A stretch of 64,000 nt of DNA from Aliidiomarina shirensis (lineage in GTDB: Bacteria > Pseudomonadota > Gammaproteobacteria > Enterobacterales > Alteromonadaceae), in assembly GCF_003987345.1 (NCBI RefSeq), contig NZ_PIPP01000004.1:124001-188000 (forward strand). Reading direction: 5' to 3'. The notes beneath the pieces are model-generated. The model made no database searches. It saw nothing but the letters and a program-made list of their open reading frames with translations, and was not told where the DNA came from. The position numbers were made by a program, and so were the translations under genes. Below, one piece after another: positions 52,478 through 61,791 of the stretch; the first letter of the stretch is position 1, and each line of letters opens with the position of its first letter.

Positions 52478-52933
52478 ATGTCTGATGCGGCTAAGGAAAA
52501 GAAAGCGCATGGGGTGCTTGCACAGGCGGAATTAGCGCCTTACCAAGCAAAAGACGGCGAAGAATATATGAGCGATGCTCAACGTAATCATTTTCGTCGA
52601 ATTCTTGAAACTTGGAGAGCGCAACTACGTGCTGAAGTTGACCGTACCGTAGGTCACTTAAAGGAAGAAGCATCAAACTATGCCGATCCAGTAGATCGTG
52701 CAGCCCAAGAAGAAGAGTTTGCAATTGAATTGCGAACCCGAGATCGTGAACGTAAGTTAATTAAGAAAATCGAAAAAACACTAGAATTAATCGAACGCAA
52801 TGATTTTGGTTACTGCGAATCATGTGGCGTCGAGATTGGTATTCGTCGTCTTGAAGCACGGCCAACTGCTGATTTATGTATCGATTGTAAGAGTTTGGCT
52901 GAGATCCGCGAAAAGCAAATGCGTGGTTCCTAA
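52478..52933 (+). CDS. dksA: RNA polymerase-binding transcription factor DksA
   Basis: Binds the RNA polymerase secondary channel and, with ppGpp, controls stable-RNA and amino-acid promoters. The 151-residue protein has a coiled coil whose tip carries the acidic motif DPVDRAAQEEE, and the four-cysteine zinc finger CESCGVEIG...CIDCK. It is a full-length, zinc-containing DksA. It precedes gluQ, and stringent-type promoters in the window (tRNA-Ile2) are likely targets. Confidence 0.97.
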   Translation: MSDAAKEKKAHGVLAQAELAPYQAKDGEEYMSDAQRNHFRRILETWRAQLRAEVDRTVGHLKEEASNYADPVDRAAQEEEFAIELRTRDRERKLIKKIEKTLELIERNDFGYCESCGVEIGIRRLEARPTADLCIDCKSLAEIREKQMRGS

Positions 52934-52963
52934 TGCTACCTGTGTTATTAAAAGTCATGCCAA

Positions 52964-53914
52964 ATGGCAACAACGGCTAATAACGCTCAGCAATACCCTA
53001 TTGGTTCAAGCGGCCAAGATAACTCGCAGCAGCGAGTATATCGCGGCCGTTTTGCGCCAAGCCCTTCCGGCCCGCTACACGCAGGCTCTTTAGTTGCCGC
53101 CTTAGGTAGTTATCTTGATGCCCGAGCCCATCAAGGCTCATGGCTTGTTCGCATTGAAGATATTGATCCACCTCGTGAAATTCCTGGCGCCGCCGATATC
53201 ATTTTAAGGCAGCTCGAAGCCCATGGTTTGGTATGGGATGAAAGCGTCAGCTGGCAAAGTGAAAACAGTGAGCGATACCTCGATTGGTTAGGGCAATTAA
53301 GCGCTGAAGGCCTTTGTTATTACTGCACCTGCTCTCGTGCGCAAATCAAAGCGCGGGGCGAAAGCTATGATGGTCATTGCCGTGAATTAAATAGAAGTGC
53401 AAGTAATGCTTCTGTTCGCCTTATTAACAAAAATCCGGTACTTCAACTCCAAGATCGCTGGCATGGTGTCGTTGATCTTGCGAAAGAGCAGGCCACAGAA
53501 GATTTTATTTTGCGCCGTCGTGATGGCCTTTGGGCCTATCAACTCGCTGTAGTAAGTGATGATTATGCCAGCGGAATAACCGATATTGTGCGAGGTGAAG
53601 ATCTTTTGCACGCTTCCGGTTGGCAACTCACGTTATGGCAACAGTTTAATCAGTTAAATCAACTCAACGGGCAAGCGAAGCCGTTACCTCGCCTTGGTCA
53701 TTTGCCGCTGGTTATCGGTCATGATGGCCGCAAGCTCAGTAAACAAAATCATGCGCCTGCTATAGCAAATCGAGAAGCGAAAGCAAATTTAATGGCCGCT
53801 GCACGAGCCTTAGGTTTGGTATTGCCCCATATCGATAATTTCGATTCAATTTCCGGATATTTGTCTGCTGCCACCGAAACTTGGCAGCAAAACAAGCTAA
53901 ATACAGTAAACTAG
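52964..53914 (+). CDS. gluQ: Glutamyl-Q tRNA(Asp) synthetase
   Basis: Attaches glutamate to queuosine-34 of tRNA-Asp. The 316-residue protein is a truncated GluRS homologue with the HIGH-like FAPSPSGPLHAGSL, the zinc-binding Cys residues (CYYCTCS) and the KMSKS-like RKLSKQNHA, but no anticodon-binding domain. It depends on queuosine, whose synthesis genes queA and tgt are also in the window. The start may lie a few codons later, since the first 25 residues are low-complexity. Confidence 0.95.
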   Translation: MATTANNAQQYPIGSSGQDNSQQRVYRGRFAPSPSGPLHAGSLVAALGSYLDARAHQGSWLVRIEDIDPPREIPGAADIILRQLEAHGLVWDESVSWQSENSERYLDWLGQLSAEGLCYYCTCSRAQIKARGESYDGHCRELNRSASNASVRLINKNPVLQLQDRWHGVVDLAKEQATEDFILRRRDGLWAYQLAVVSDDYASGITDIVRGEDLLHASGWQLTLWQQFNQLNQLNGQAKPLPRLGHLPLVIGHDGRKLSKQNHAPAIANREAKANLMAAARALGLVLPHIDNFDSISGYLSAATETWQQNKLNTVN

Positions 53915-53998
53915 CCAAAGAAGCATGGTTGAATACGTAGCCCCTCTGGGAAAATTAGGTTAAAATTGTTGGCAAATTGTACATAGCCTAAGTCTATG

Positions 53999-54013
53999 AG
54001 GAGCACGGCAATT
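53999..54013 (+). promoter_or_regulatory. pcnB: Shine-Dalgarno and AUU start codon of pcnB
   Basis: AGGAG (53999-54003) lies seven bases before the ATT at 54011. From that ATT the protein aligns residue by residue with the E. coli PcnB start, which is known to use AUU. The in-frame ATG at 53996 overlaps the Shine-Dalgarno and has no such site of its own. Confidence 0.7.
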
Positions 54014-55399
54014 ATTAAGCAACTCGCAACATTTGCTAAGAAAGTTTTCCCGGGGAAAACCGCGGTAAAACCTGGCAAAACATTACCACAGCCCATTAAA
54101 ATTCCACGATCGGAACATCCTATTTCACGTCAGGATATCTCTGAAAATGCGTTGAAGGTTCTTTATCGATTAAACAAGGGTGGCTTCGATGCCTATCTTG
54201 TAGGCGGCTGTGTTCGCGATTTATTGCTGGGTGTAACACCAAAAGATTTTGATGTTGCCACCAATGCCAGCCCAGAACAGATAAAATCGCTTTTTCGCAA
54301 TTGCCGTTTAATTGGCCGCCGCTTCCGTTTAGCCCACATTGTTTATGGCCGCGATGTAATCGAAGTAGCAACCTTTCGGGGCCATCATGCAGATGATAGT
54401 AACGCTAAGCATGGGGCTGACGAGAAAAAGCATATTTCCAAGCAAGACGATGAAGGTATGCTCCTACGCGACAACGTTTATGGCACGATCGATGAAGACG
54501 CCCAACGACGCGATTTCACGGTTAATGCGCTGTATTACTCAATTGCTGATTTCGCTATCTATGATTTTGCTAACGGTATTGCCGATCTCGAGCAAGGCTT
54601 GTTGCGTTTAATCGGCGACCCTGAACAGCGTTATCGTGAAGATCCGGTGCGTATGCTGCGTGCAGTTCGTTTCGCAACAAAGCTAGGCCTACGCCTAGAA
54701 AAAGAAACCGAAGCGCCGATCCGTGGGTTAGCCAACCTACTCGATAACATTCCGCCAGCACGCTTATTCGAAGAGTTTTTAAAGCTATTCCTCAATCAGA
54801 AAGCACAGGCCAACTTCGAACGCCTTACTGAACTTAATTTATTCCAATATCTGTTCCCAGTTTTGAAATCAGTGTTGAAGCAACACGATAGCTTAGAGTA
54901 TCGGATGGCAAGCCAAGTATTCGCCGATACCGACAAGCGTTTGGGCCAAGAAAAAGGCGTAAATCCTGCGTATTTATTTGCGGCTTTATTGTGGTACCCA
55001 ATGTCGGCTCGCTCGGAAGAAATCGTGCAAGAAAGTGGCTTACCCCCTTATGATGCGATGCAGATCGCGGCCGCCGATACGCTAACCCGGCAAGTACGCA
55101 GTATCGCCATTCCGAAGCGCTTTAGTATTCCTATGCGCGATATTTGGTTGCTCCAACTTCGCTTGCAACAAACAAGCCCGCGCCGCGCCATTCGGTTGCT
55201 TACGCACCCTAAATTCCGTGCCGGTTATGATTTCTTATTGCTACGCGCACGCGTAGAAAACGATAAGACGCTGGAAGAGCTCGGGGCATTCTGGACTAAT
55301 CTACAGAAGCAAAACCCGAGTGAAGTTGCCAACGTAGCTGCAAAGCCAGCTCGCCGCCCACGCCGCCGCAGAGCACCACGCAAAAATACCAATGGTTAA
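54011..55399 (+). CDS. pcnB: Poly(A) polymerase I PcnB
   Basis: Adds poly(A) tails to RNA 3' ends and so promotes decay. From the probable AUU start the protein has 462 residues. The nucleotidyltransferase head has GGCVRDLLLG near 65-74 and the catalytic pair Asp79/Asp81 in KDFDVATNAS, followed by EDAQRRDFTVNALYY and the RNA-binding YREDPVRMLRAVRFA. The C-terminus is arginine-rich (RRPRRRRAPRKN), as in E. coli. An ATG at 53996 would add five residues. IF3 should disfavour AUU, keeping the level low. It overlaps folK by eight bases. Confidence 0.93.
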   Translation: MIKQLATFAKKVFPGKTAVKPGKTLPQPIKIPRSEHPISRQDISENALKVLYRLNKGGFDAYLVGGCVRDLLLGVTPKDFDVATNASPEQIKSLFRNCRLIGRRFRLAHIVYGRDVIEVATFRGHHADDSNAKHGADEKKHISKQDDEGMLLRDNVYGTIDEDAQRRDFTVNALYYSIADFAIYDFANGIADLEQGLLRLIGDPEQRYREDPVRMLRAVRFATKLGLRLEKETEAPIRGLANLLDNIPPARLFEEFLKLFLNQKAQANFERLTELNLFQYLFPVLKSVLKQHDSLEYRMASQVFADTDKRLGQEKGVNPAYLFAALLWYPMSARSEEIVQESGLPPYDAMQIAAADTLTRQVRSIAIPKRFSIPMRDIWLLQLRLQQTSPRRAIRLLTHPKFRAGYDFLLLRARVENDKTLEELGAFWTNLQKQNPSEVANVAAKPARRPRRRRAPRKNTNG

Positions 55400-55892
55400 A
55401 TTTTATATCGGGCTGGGAGCGAACTTGCAGCAGCCCGCTGAAGCCATCGCTTCAGCACTACAAAACCTATATGTGCATCCTGATGTGCATAACTTGCAAT
55501 GTTCGTCGCTTTACCATAGCAAACCCATGGGCCCGCAAGATCAGCCTGATTATGTAAATGCGGTTGCCACGTTCGAAACCGAACTAGAGCCGCTGCGCGT
55601 GCTCGATCTATTACAGCAGATAGAGCACCAGCATGGCCGCACGCGCAAACGGCATTGGGGCCCACGTACGTTAGATTTGGATGTCCTGTTAGCCGATCAT
55701 TTAGTTATCAATCATGAACGTTTAACAGTACCGCACCCGGGCATAGAGCTACGTGAATTTGTATTAATACCTTTAGCTGAAATAGCGCCCGAGCTTGATT
55801 TACCCAATGGAAAATCGGTAAAGTCGTTGGCACTATCTATTCCGGACAACGAATTACGAATTCTTGCGCCGGCCCCAAGCTTTAAGCAATAG
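55392..55892 (+). CDS. folK: HPPK, 6-hydroxymethyl-7,8-dihydropterin pyrophosphokinase
   Basis: Pyrophosphorylates the pterin for folate synthesis. The 166-residue protein has the start YIGLGANLQQPAEAI, QPDYVNAVATFET, RTRKRHWGPRTLDLDVLL with the Mg-binding aspartates, and TVPHPGIELREFVLIPL. It overlaps the pcnB end by eight bases. Confidence 0.96.
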   Translation: MVKFYIGLGANLQQPAEAIASALQNLYVHPDVHNLQCSSLYHSKPMGPQDQPDYVNAVATFETELEPLRVLDLLQQIEHQHGRTRKRHWGPRTLDLDVLLADHLVINHERLTVPHPGIELREFVLIPLAEIAPELDLPNGKSVKSLALSIPDNELRILAPAPSFKQ

Positions 55893-55901
55893 GACACTAC
55901 A

Positions 55902-56699
55902 ATGAGCCGTATTCGCACCGCTGGATTATTGAAAATGAAGCAAGAGGGTAAAAAAATTACCGCCCTCACCGCTTATGATTCGAGTTTCGCTAAATTATTT
56001 GCCACTTGTGGTATTGATGTCATGCTCGTAGGTGATTCTTTAGGCATGGTGTTGCAGGGCCTAGATTCAACGGTGCCGGTAACTACTGCCGAAGTTGCGT
56101 ACCATACGCGATGTGTACGCGCCGGGGCTCCTGATGCCTTTGTGATAGCTGATATGGCCTTTATGACCTACCCCGACCCTAGCACGGCTTGTTTCGAAGC
56201 CGCTGAGCTGATGCGCGCCGGTGCTAATATGGTGAAGCTTGAGGGTGGTGAATGGTTAGTAGAAACCGTGCAAGCACTCACTCGCCAAGGTATTCCTGTA
56301 TGCGCTCACTTAGGCTTGCTACCGCAATCTGTGAACGTTGTGGGCGGATATAAAGTACAAGGACGCGACGAGGATAGCGCGGCGGCGTTAGTGAACCAAG
56401 CTCGCGCCCTACAAGCGGCAGGCGCACAGTTACTGGTTGTTGAGTGTATTCCAAGTTCACTCGGTGAAGCGGTTGCTAAAGCGATTGATATTCCAGTAAT
56501 TGGGATTGGTGCAGGGAATAAAACCGATGGCCAAATTTTGGTGATGCACGATATGCTTGGCATGAACGCTGATTACTTACCTAAATTCACTAAGAATTTT
56601 TTGGCCGGCCGCGATAGCTTAACCGCGGCAGTTGAAGCATACGTTGATGAAGTAAGAAGCGGTGCGTTTCCCGGCCCAGAACATAGCTTTAACTCTTAA
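55902..56699 (+). CDS. panB: Ketopantoate hydroxymethyltransferase PanB
   Basis: Makes ketopantoate from alpha-ketoisovalerate. The 265-residue TIM-barrel protein shows [26 protein letters not shown], the metal ligands Asp/Glu ([17 protein letters not shown]) and [19 protein letters not shown]. It starts the pantothenate pair panB-panC; AGGA precedes the ATG. Confidence 0.97.
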   Translation: MSRIRTAGLLKMKQEGKKITALTAYDSSFAKLFATCGIDVMLVGDSLGMVLQGLDSTVPVTTAEVAYHTRCVRAGAPDAFVIADMAFMTYPDPSTACFEAAELMRAGANMVKLEGGEWLVETVQALTRQGIPVCAHLGLLPQSVNVVGGYKVQGRDEDSAAALVNQARALQAAGAQLLVVECIPSSLGEAVAKAIDIPVIGIGAGNKTDGQILVMHDMLGMNADYLPKFTKNFLAGRDSLTAAVEAYVDEVRSGAFPGPEHSFNS

Positions 56700-56734
56700 A
56701 GTACAAGCGCAAAGGCGCAAAAAAGGAGAGGCCC

Positions 56735-57598
56735 ATGTTGCATTTAGAGAGCTTAGAAACACTACGCACCACACGCAAAGCATGGGTTAAATCTGGCGCC
56801 AGTATTGCCTTCGTTCCAACCATGGGCAACTTGCACCAAGGCCACTTGCGCCTTGTTGAGCACGCACGCACGCTAGCTGACAAAGTAATTGTGAGTATTT
56901 ATGTAAATCCTATGCAGTTTGGTGCCAACGAGGATTTAGATAGCTATCCTCGAACGCTTTCAGCGGACATGGAGAAGCTCAAGGCTGCCGGTGCTGATGC
57001 CGTATTTACGCCAACTACAGAAATGGTGTATCCCAGAGGTTTAAGTGAGCAGACCTTCGTTGAGGTGCCACGCATCAGTAACGAGCTTTGTGGTGCATCG
57101 CGGCCGGGACATTTTCGCGGTGTCGCTACCATTGTTTGTAAGCTATTCAATATGGTGCAGCCGGATCATGCCGTATTTGGCAAAAAGGACTACCAGCAGC
57201 TTCTCGTGATCCGCCTAATGGCCGAAGATCTATCACTTCCCATCAATATTCATGGCGTGAACACGGAACGCGCCAGCGATGGTTTAGCGTTAAGTTCGCG
57301 CAACGGTTATCTCAACGACTCACAACGACAACAAGCGGCGCAAATATATGCGGTGCTGCAAAGTGCGCAACAGGCTATGCTGAAGCACGGTGTTGCAAGC
57401 ACTGAAGATGTTAGGAGATTGGAACAAGAAAGCCAACAACAACTAAAAGCGGCAGGTTTTACACCGGATTACGTAAGTATCCGCCGGCAACAAGATCTCG
57501 CGCCAGCGGCAGCTAATGATACCGCCTTGGTTATTCTCGTTGCGGCTTATTTAGGGAAAACTCGACTGATTGATAACCTAGAAGTAACGTTAGGCTAG
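56735..57598 (+). CDS. panC: Pantothenate synthetase PanC
   Basis: Joins pantoate and beta-alanine using ATP. The 287-residue protein has the start [19 protein letters not shown] with the HIGH-type motif, [29 protein letters not shown] and LSSRNGYL. A strong AAAGGAGAGG precedes the ATG. No panD is adjacent; the convergent panP probably supplies the beta-alanine. Confidence 0.97.
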   Translation: MLHLESLETLRTTRKAWVKSGASIAFVPTMGNLHQGHLRLVEHARTLADKVIVSIYVNPMQFGANEDLDSYPRTLSADMEKLKAAGADAVFTPTTEMVYPRGLSEQTFVEVPRISNELCGASRPGHFRGVATIVCKLFNMVQPDHAVFGKKDYQQLLVIRLMAEDLSLPINIHGVNTERASDGLALSSRNGYLNDSQRQQAAQIYAVLQSAQQAMLKHGVASTEDVRRLEQESQQQLKAAGFTPDYVSIRRQQDLAPAAANDTALVILVAAYLGKTRLIDNLEVTLG

Positions 57599-57620
57599 CT
57601 TTTAGGTAGCTAGCCTTCCT
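57593..57620. terminator. Hairpin after panC
   Basis: GGCTAGC (57593-57599) pairs with GCTAGCC (57609-57615) over a nine-base loop, and the panC stop codon lies in the left arm. The tail (TTCCT) is short. It separates panC from the convergent panP. Confidence 0.5.
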
Positions 57621-57626
57621 CACCGC

Positions 57627-59282
57627 CTACTTTGTTTTTAAGCCGGCCCGCTCAGCGGCATCAATGATATGTTTGCGTAACGATGGCGCAGTAGCCGCGA
57701 TTTCTCGCTGCTCTACAATGATATCAGCCAACATCTCGTTTGTTGTTAAAGGATTCGCAAGCACGGTACGGAATACCAACGTACCCTCACGATAATACTG
57801 CGGTGGCGTTAGCTTAGTTCGTGATACGAAAGAGCGGCCGTTTTCACGCTGCGTTTTCTGAATGTAACGGGTGAGAATATTTAAATGTGGTGTTATTACC
57901 GCAATTTGCTCTGCACTTGCTTCCGCAAGTAGAGGTTTAATCTCGGCTGGCACATATCGGTAGGTAAGCAAACACAGTTCTGGGTGTGTAATCACTTCAA
58001 AATCATCTTGCTGTTCAATTAATGCCGCAAAATCTTTTGCCCGCTCAATGCTGGTATCGATCAACAACTCATACCCTTTACGCCCCATTACATGCAGCGC
58101 TGAATATACCAACATTGCCATTCCTGGCCGAGAACCTTCCATTGTGTGGCTACCTAAATCCTTCGAACCACGGCGAATCACATATTCAGCGTGGTGTTCA
58201 ATAGCACTTACTAACGAAGGATCTTTAAATAACACCATACCGGCCCCCATTGGCACGTACATCTGTTTGTGCGCATCAATGGTTAAACTATCAGCAAGTT
58301 CAATACCCGCCAATAAGTTCCGATGGGTGTTCGACATCAAGGTAGCGCCACCCCACGCGGCATCAACATGGAAGTGGGCATTGTATTCAGCGGCAATCGC
58401 TGCAATTTCTTCGAGCGGATCTACGTGCCCTGTTTCAGTGGTGCCAGCAATACCAACAATGGCCATCACACGCCCGCCTTCACGGGTTACTTTGGCAGCA
58501 GCGGCACGTAATTCTTTAATTTGAATTCGATTATTATCATCAGCTGGCACACTCACAATATTCTTTCGGCCAATACCAAGAACATCAGCGGCCTTGCTGA
58601 GTGAATAGTGGCCACGCTCGGAAACCAGAACCACTAAGCGGTTGTAGCCGTAGTGTTGTAAACCCGCAGCGAGGCCTTCAGCAGAAACTCCCGTGAAATC
58701 ACCATCAGGTGCCAATAAGTTGTTTCGTGCTACCCACAAGGCGGAGATATTGGCAATCGTTCCGCCTGAGCAAAACGCACCTAAAGAATGATCGGCACTG
58801 TGCATCCAGCGGTCATAAAACGGTTTCTTTTCACCATAAACTAAGTGGTGCATCATGCCGAGAACTTGGCGTTCCATAGGTGTGAAAGCTTTCGATGTTT
58901 CGATTTTCACTAAGTTCTGGTTCAGGCCCACCATGAGTTTTGCCAGCGGCAATAAAAAATAAGGTAGTGCCGATGTCATGTGGCCAATAAAGCGGGGAGA
59001 TGCCGTGTGTACTGATTGTGCAACCAGCTTTTTCAGTAACACATCGGTATGATCCGATACGAATTCAGGCTGTTCAGGAATATCACTGTAGGCAAAATCG
59101 TGCTCGATCTCGTGTAAGGGCCGTTCTTGCGTCACGATATGCGAAGCGAGAAACCCTTCGAGATTTTCCGATAAATGCTGTTCAATTTTACCAAGTGTGG
59201 AATCAGGCGCTTCTGGAACCGTGAAGATTCGATAGAGCGCATCCATACTCACTTCCGCTGTGGTTTTAGGTGCCACACGCAT
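57627..59282 (-). CDS. panP: Pyridoxal-dependent aspartate 1-decarboxylase PanP
   Basis: A 551-residue group II PLP decarboxylase. The PLP lysine is Lys339 (SLTIDAHKQMYVP), with Asp307 of the family motif (FHVDAAWGGATL). The overall character (RFIGHMTSALPYFLLPLAKL) matches the family proposed to replace PanD in Vibrio and Alteromonadales, giving beta-alanine from aspartate. The context is strong: it is convergent with panB-panC and no panD is seen. AGGAG abuts the ATG at 59282, so the GTG at 59276 or ATG at 59246 (with GGAAGTGAG upstream) may be the real start. It is last in a six-gene run and overlaps the gene before it. Confidence 0.88.
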   Translation of the reverse strand: MRVAPKTTAEVSMDALYRIFTVPEAPDSTLGKIEQHLSENLEGFLASHIVTQERPLHEIEHDFAYSDIPEQPEFVSDHTDVLLKKLVAQSVHTASPRFIGHMTSALPYFLLPLAKLMVGLNQNLVKIETSKAFTPMERQVLGMMHHLVYGEKKPFYDRWMHSADHSLGAFCSGGTIANISALWVARNNLLAPDGDFTGVSAEGLAAGLQHYGYNRLVVLVSERGHYSLSKAADVLGIGRKNIVSVPADDNNRIQIKELRAAAAKVTREGGRVMAIVGIAGTTETGHVDPLEEIAAIAAEYNAHFHVDAAWGGATLMSNTHRNLLAGIELADSLTIDAHKQMYVPMGAGMVLFKDPSLVSAIEHHAEYVIRRGSKDLGSHTMEGSRPGMAMLVYSALHVMGRKGYELLIDTSIERAKDFAALIEQQDDFEVITHPELCLLTYRYVPAEIKPLLAEASAEQIAVITPHLNILTRYIQKTQRENGRSFVSRTKLTPPQYYREGTLVFRTVLANPLTTNEMLADIIVEQREIAATAPSLRKHIIDAAERAGLKTK

Positions 59283-60051
59283 CTCCTGACCAAGTTTTTC
59301 GAGCCGCAGACTTTAGCACATCTGCATTCGTTTCCGCTAGCGCCGTTAAACGCGCTATCTCTGCGGGCGATACAAGCGCAGCGCCTTGCAAGTTAGCCGT
59401 GAGTTGCCAAAGTGCCTGTTCGCTCGCTTGATACTTACGTTCAAAAGGCGTTATGGGCTGCACGTTCTCAGCGAGTTTTTGCAAATCGCTATGAATACCA
59501 CAGCATTCAAGTGCCAACGCGAACTCTTGCAGGTAAATAGGCCAATTGCTGCGAAGTTCTATTTCGCCGCCTAACCGCACCAGTTCCGGAAATACGGGTG
59601 CACCGTGCCAACGGCGGCCTAAATGCTTCTTCTTCGGCCACGGATTCGGGTACAGAATAAAATGCTTTACCGGCTGCCATCCTGCCTCTCGCGCTAAACG
59701 CCAAAAGTCATTTAGATCAGCGCGCACCAGCAAGTATTCGCCCCCGCCCGATTTACTGTGAAACACGTGCTTGCCCAAACGGTGAGCCGATTTATCAACG
59801 CCCACCACTAATGCTTCAGGGTATCGCCGTGCAATTTCCGCGGTACTCTCGCCCACACCGCAGCAAGAATCAAGAATCAGCGGGCCACTAAATGTAGCTA
59901 GTTTTCTTTCAACCTCAGCAAAGGCCTCAGCGCTATGTGCAGCTACTGGCTTAAGAAAGGTACTCTGCCAATACTTCGCAACTAAGCGTGGAATATCCAT
60001 ATGCACGCCCAACTGATTGCTGGTTATAGCGCGGGAGTTCGCTGTTTCCAT
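59266..60051 (-). CDS. TrmB-like SAM-dependent tRNA methyltransferase
   Basis: A 261-residue methyltransferase with a SAM-binding motif (LILDSCCGVGESTAEI), the acidic second strand (VVGVDKSAHRLGKH) and the TrmB hallmark YPNPWPKKKHLGRRWHG followed by ELRSNWPIYLQEF. TrmB makes m7G46 in tRNA. The first 35 residues and the C-terminal half differ from canonical TrmB, so this may be a paralogue with another tRNA site (inference). It starts 6 bp after yadH and overlaps panP by 17 bases. Confidence 0.75.
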   Translation of the reverse strand: METANSRAITSNQLGVHMDIPRLVAKYWQSTFLKPVAAHSAEAFAEVERKLATFSGPLILDSCCGVGESTAEIARRYPEALVVGVDKSAHRLGKHVFHSKSGGGEYLLVRADLNDFWRLAREAGWQPVKHFILYPNPWPKKKHLGRRWHGAPVFPELVRLGGEIELRSNWPIYLQEFALALECCGIHSDLQKLAENVQPITPFERKYQASEQALWQLTANLQGAALVSPAEIARLTALAETNADVLKSAARKTWSGDACGT

Positions 60052-60057
60052 AATAAT

Positions 60058-60831
60058 TTACGTACGCGTTCCTGTGCCGCGGCGTAACAACCACCAGGCA
60101 AGGACAAAGAACGCTAGGTTAAAGATTACCAACACGCCAATCGCCACTGTTGGCGCAATATCAGAAACGCCGATAAAACCATAACGGAAACCGTTGACCA
60201 TATAGATGATAGGGTTAACTTGCGAAACCGCTTGCCAGAAATCAGGCAACAACGTGATGGAATAAAACACCCCACCTAGATAGGTGAGCGGCGTTAGCAC
60301 GAAGGTTGGAATGATTGAAATATCATCGAAGGTTTTGGCAAACATTGCATTTAATAAACCACCCAGTGCAAACAACGTTGCTGTTAGCAGCACGGTAATA
60401 ATAATCATGCCGTAACTTTGTATGTTCAACTCAACAAAGAAACCGGAAACAATGGTTACAATCACCGCAACGATCAATGAACGCGCAACACCGCCCCCCA
60501 CATAACCGAGAATTATGGTGATATTCGATACTGGCGCTACCAACATTTCTTCAAGGTTGCGCTGAAATTTGGCACTAAAGAATGAAGCGGCTACGTTGGA
60601 ATAAGCATTGGTAATCACCGACATCATGATCAAGCCCGGCACGATGAACTCCATATAGCTCACACCACCCATCTCACCAATACGGCTACCAATCAAACTA
60701 CCGAAAATAATGAAATATAAGGTCATGGTAATTGCTGGCGGTACCAGCGTTTGCACCCAAATCCGTAAAAAACGGGTGCATTCTTTTATCCAAATCGTTT
60801 TTAATGCGGTGAAATGAATCGGGTTTTTCAT
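60058..60831 (-). CDS. yadH: ABC-2 transporter permease YadH
   Basis: A 256-residue inner-membrane permease with six predicted helices. Sequence identity to E. coli YadH is high along the length (RIWVQTLVPPAITMTLYFII, KTFDDISIIPTFVLTPLTYL). The ATG at 60831 follows the yadG stop codon by one base. The frame is open 12 codons further upstream, but these overlap yadG. The substrate is unknown. Confidence 0.93.
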   Translation of the reverse strand: MKNPIHFTALKTIWIKECTRFLRIWVQTLVPPAITMTLYFIIFGSLIGSRIGEMGGVSYMEFIVPGLIMMSVITNAYSNVAASFFSAKFQRNLEEMLVAPVSNITIILGYVGGGVARSLIVAVIVTIVSGFFVELNIQSYGMIIITVLLTATLFALGGLLNAMFAKTFDDISIIPTFVLTPLTYLGGVFYSITLLPDFWQAVSQVNPIIYMVNGFRYGFIGVSDIAPTVAIGVLVIFNLAFFVLAWWLLRRGTGTRT

Positions 60832-60832
60832 G

Positions 60833-61765
60833 TTACGCCTGCTCCTTCGTTTCACGGCCTTGTTCAACTAAATTCACGAACAATTCTTCTAAACGGTTTG
60901 CTTTATTCCGCATGGAAAGCACTTTGATGCCCTGCTCTGAAAGCTCATTAAATACTGAGTTCAAACCTGCTGATTTCGCCACATCAACTTCGATCGTGTG
61001 ATCATCAATAATCCGTGCCGTGGCGCTTTTTATATCCGGCGCTTTTTCACTTGATTCCAGATCGAGCACAAAGGTTTCGATATTCAGCTTACCTAAAAGC
61101 GATTTCATCGTTGTATTTTCGATGATCTGGCCTTTATCAATAATACCGATATTGCGGCAAAGCATTTCCGCTTCTTCCAAGTAATGAGTAGTAAGAATGA
61201 TAGTTACGCCCTGCTTGTTAATGCGCGTTAAAAACTCCCACATTGAACGGCGTAGCTCAATATCCACACCCGCTGTTGGCTCATCTAAAATTAACAGCTT
61301 TGGCTCGTGCAACAAGGCACGAGCAATCATTAAACGGCGCTTCATACCACCCGAAAGGGTTCGCGCCCGATCATCACGCTTTTCCCACAACCCAAGTTGA
61401 GTAAGGTACTTTTCCGCGCGTTCGCGCGCTAACTTGCGAGAAACGCCGTAATAACCCGCCTGATTCACCACTATCTGCTCTACGGTTTCAAACTGGTTAA
61501 AATTAAATTCTTGCGGCACTAAGCCAATATGTTGTTTTACTTCATTAATGTGGGTATCGAGATCGTAACCAAAAACTTTTACCGAACCTTCGGTTTTATT
61601 CACTAACGAGGAAATGATGCCGATGGTGGTTGATTTACCCGCACCATTGGGGCCTAACAAGGCGTAGAAATCACCCTCTCGAACAATTAAATCTACGCCT
61701 TTGAGGGCAACAAGGCCGCCGCGATAAATTTTCCGCAGCCCTTTAATTTCTAGTGCATTGGTCAT
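60833..61765 (-). CDS. yadG: ABC transporter ATP-binding protein YadG
   Basis: A 310-residue ATPase that pairs with YadH. It has Walker A (GPNGAGKSTT), the Q-loop (GLVPQEFNFNQFE), the signature LSGGMKRR, Walker B (LLILDEPTAG) and a His switch (TTHYLEEAE). The pair also lies near the pan genes in E. coli. It is 26 bp downstream of ubiX in the same orientation. Confidence 0.93.
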   Translation of the reverse strand: MTNALEIKGLRKIYRGGLVALKGVDLIVREGDFYALLGPNGAGKSTTIGIISSLVNKTEGSVKVFGYDLDTHINEVKQHIGLVPQEFNFNQFETVEQIVVNQAGYYGVSRKLARERAEKYLTQLGLWEKRDDRARTLSGGMKRRLMIARALLHEPKLLILDEPTAGVDIELRRSMWEFLTRINKQGVTIILTTHYLEEAEMLCRNIGIIDKGQIIENTTMKSLLGKLNIETFVLDLESSEKAPDIKSATARIIDDHTIEVDVAKSAGLNSVFNELSEQGIKVLSMRNKANRLEELFVNLVEQGRETKEQA

Positions 61766-61791
61766 GCGCTACTCCGGTTAAAAATTCGAAA

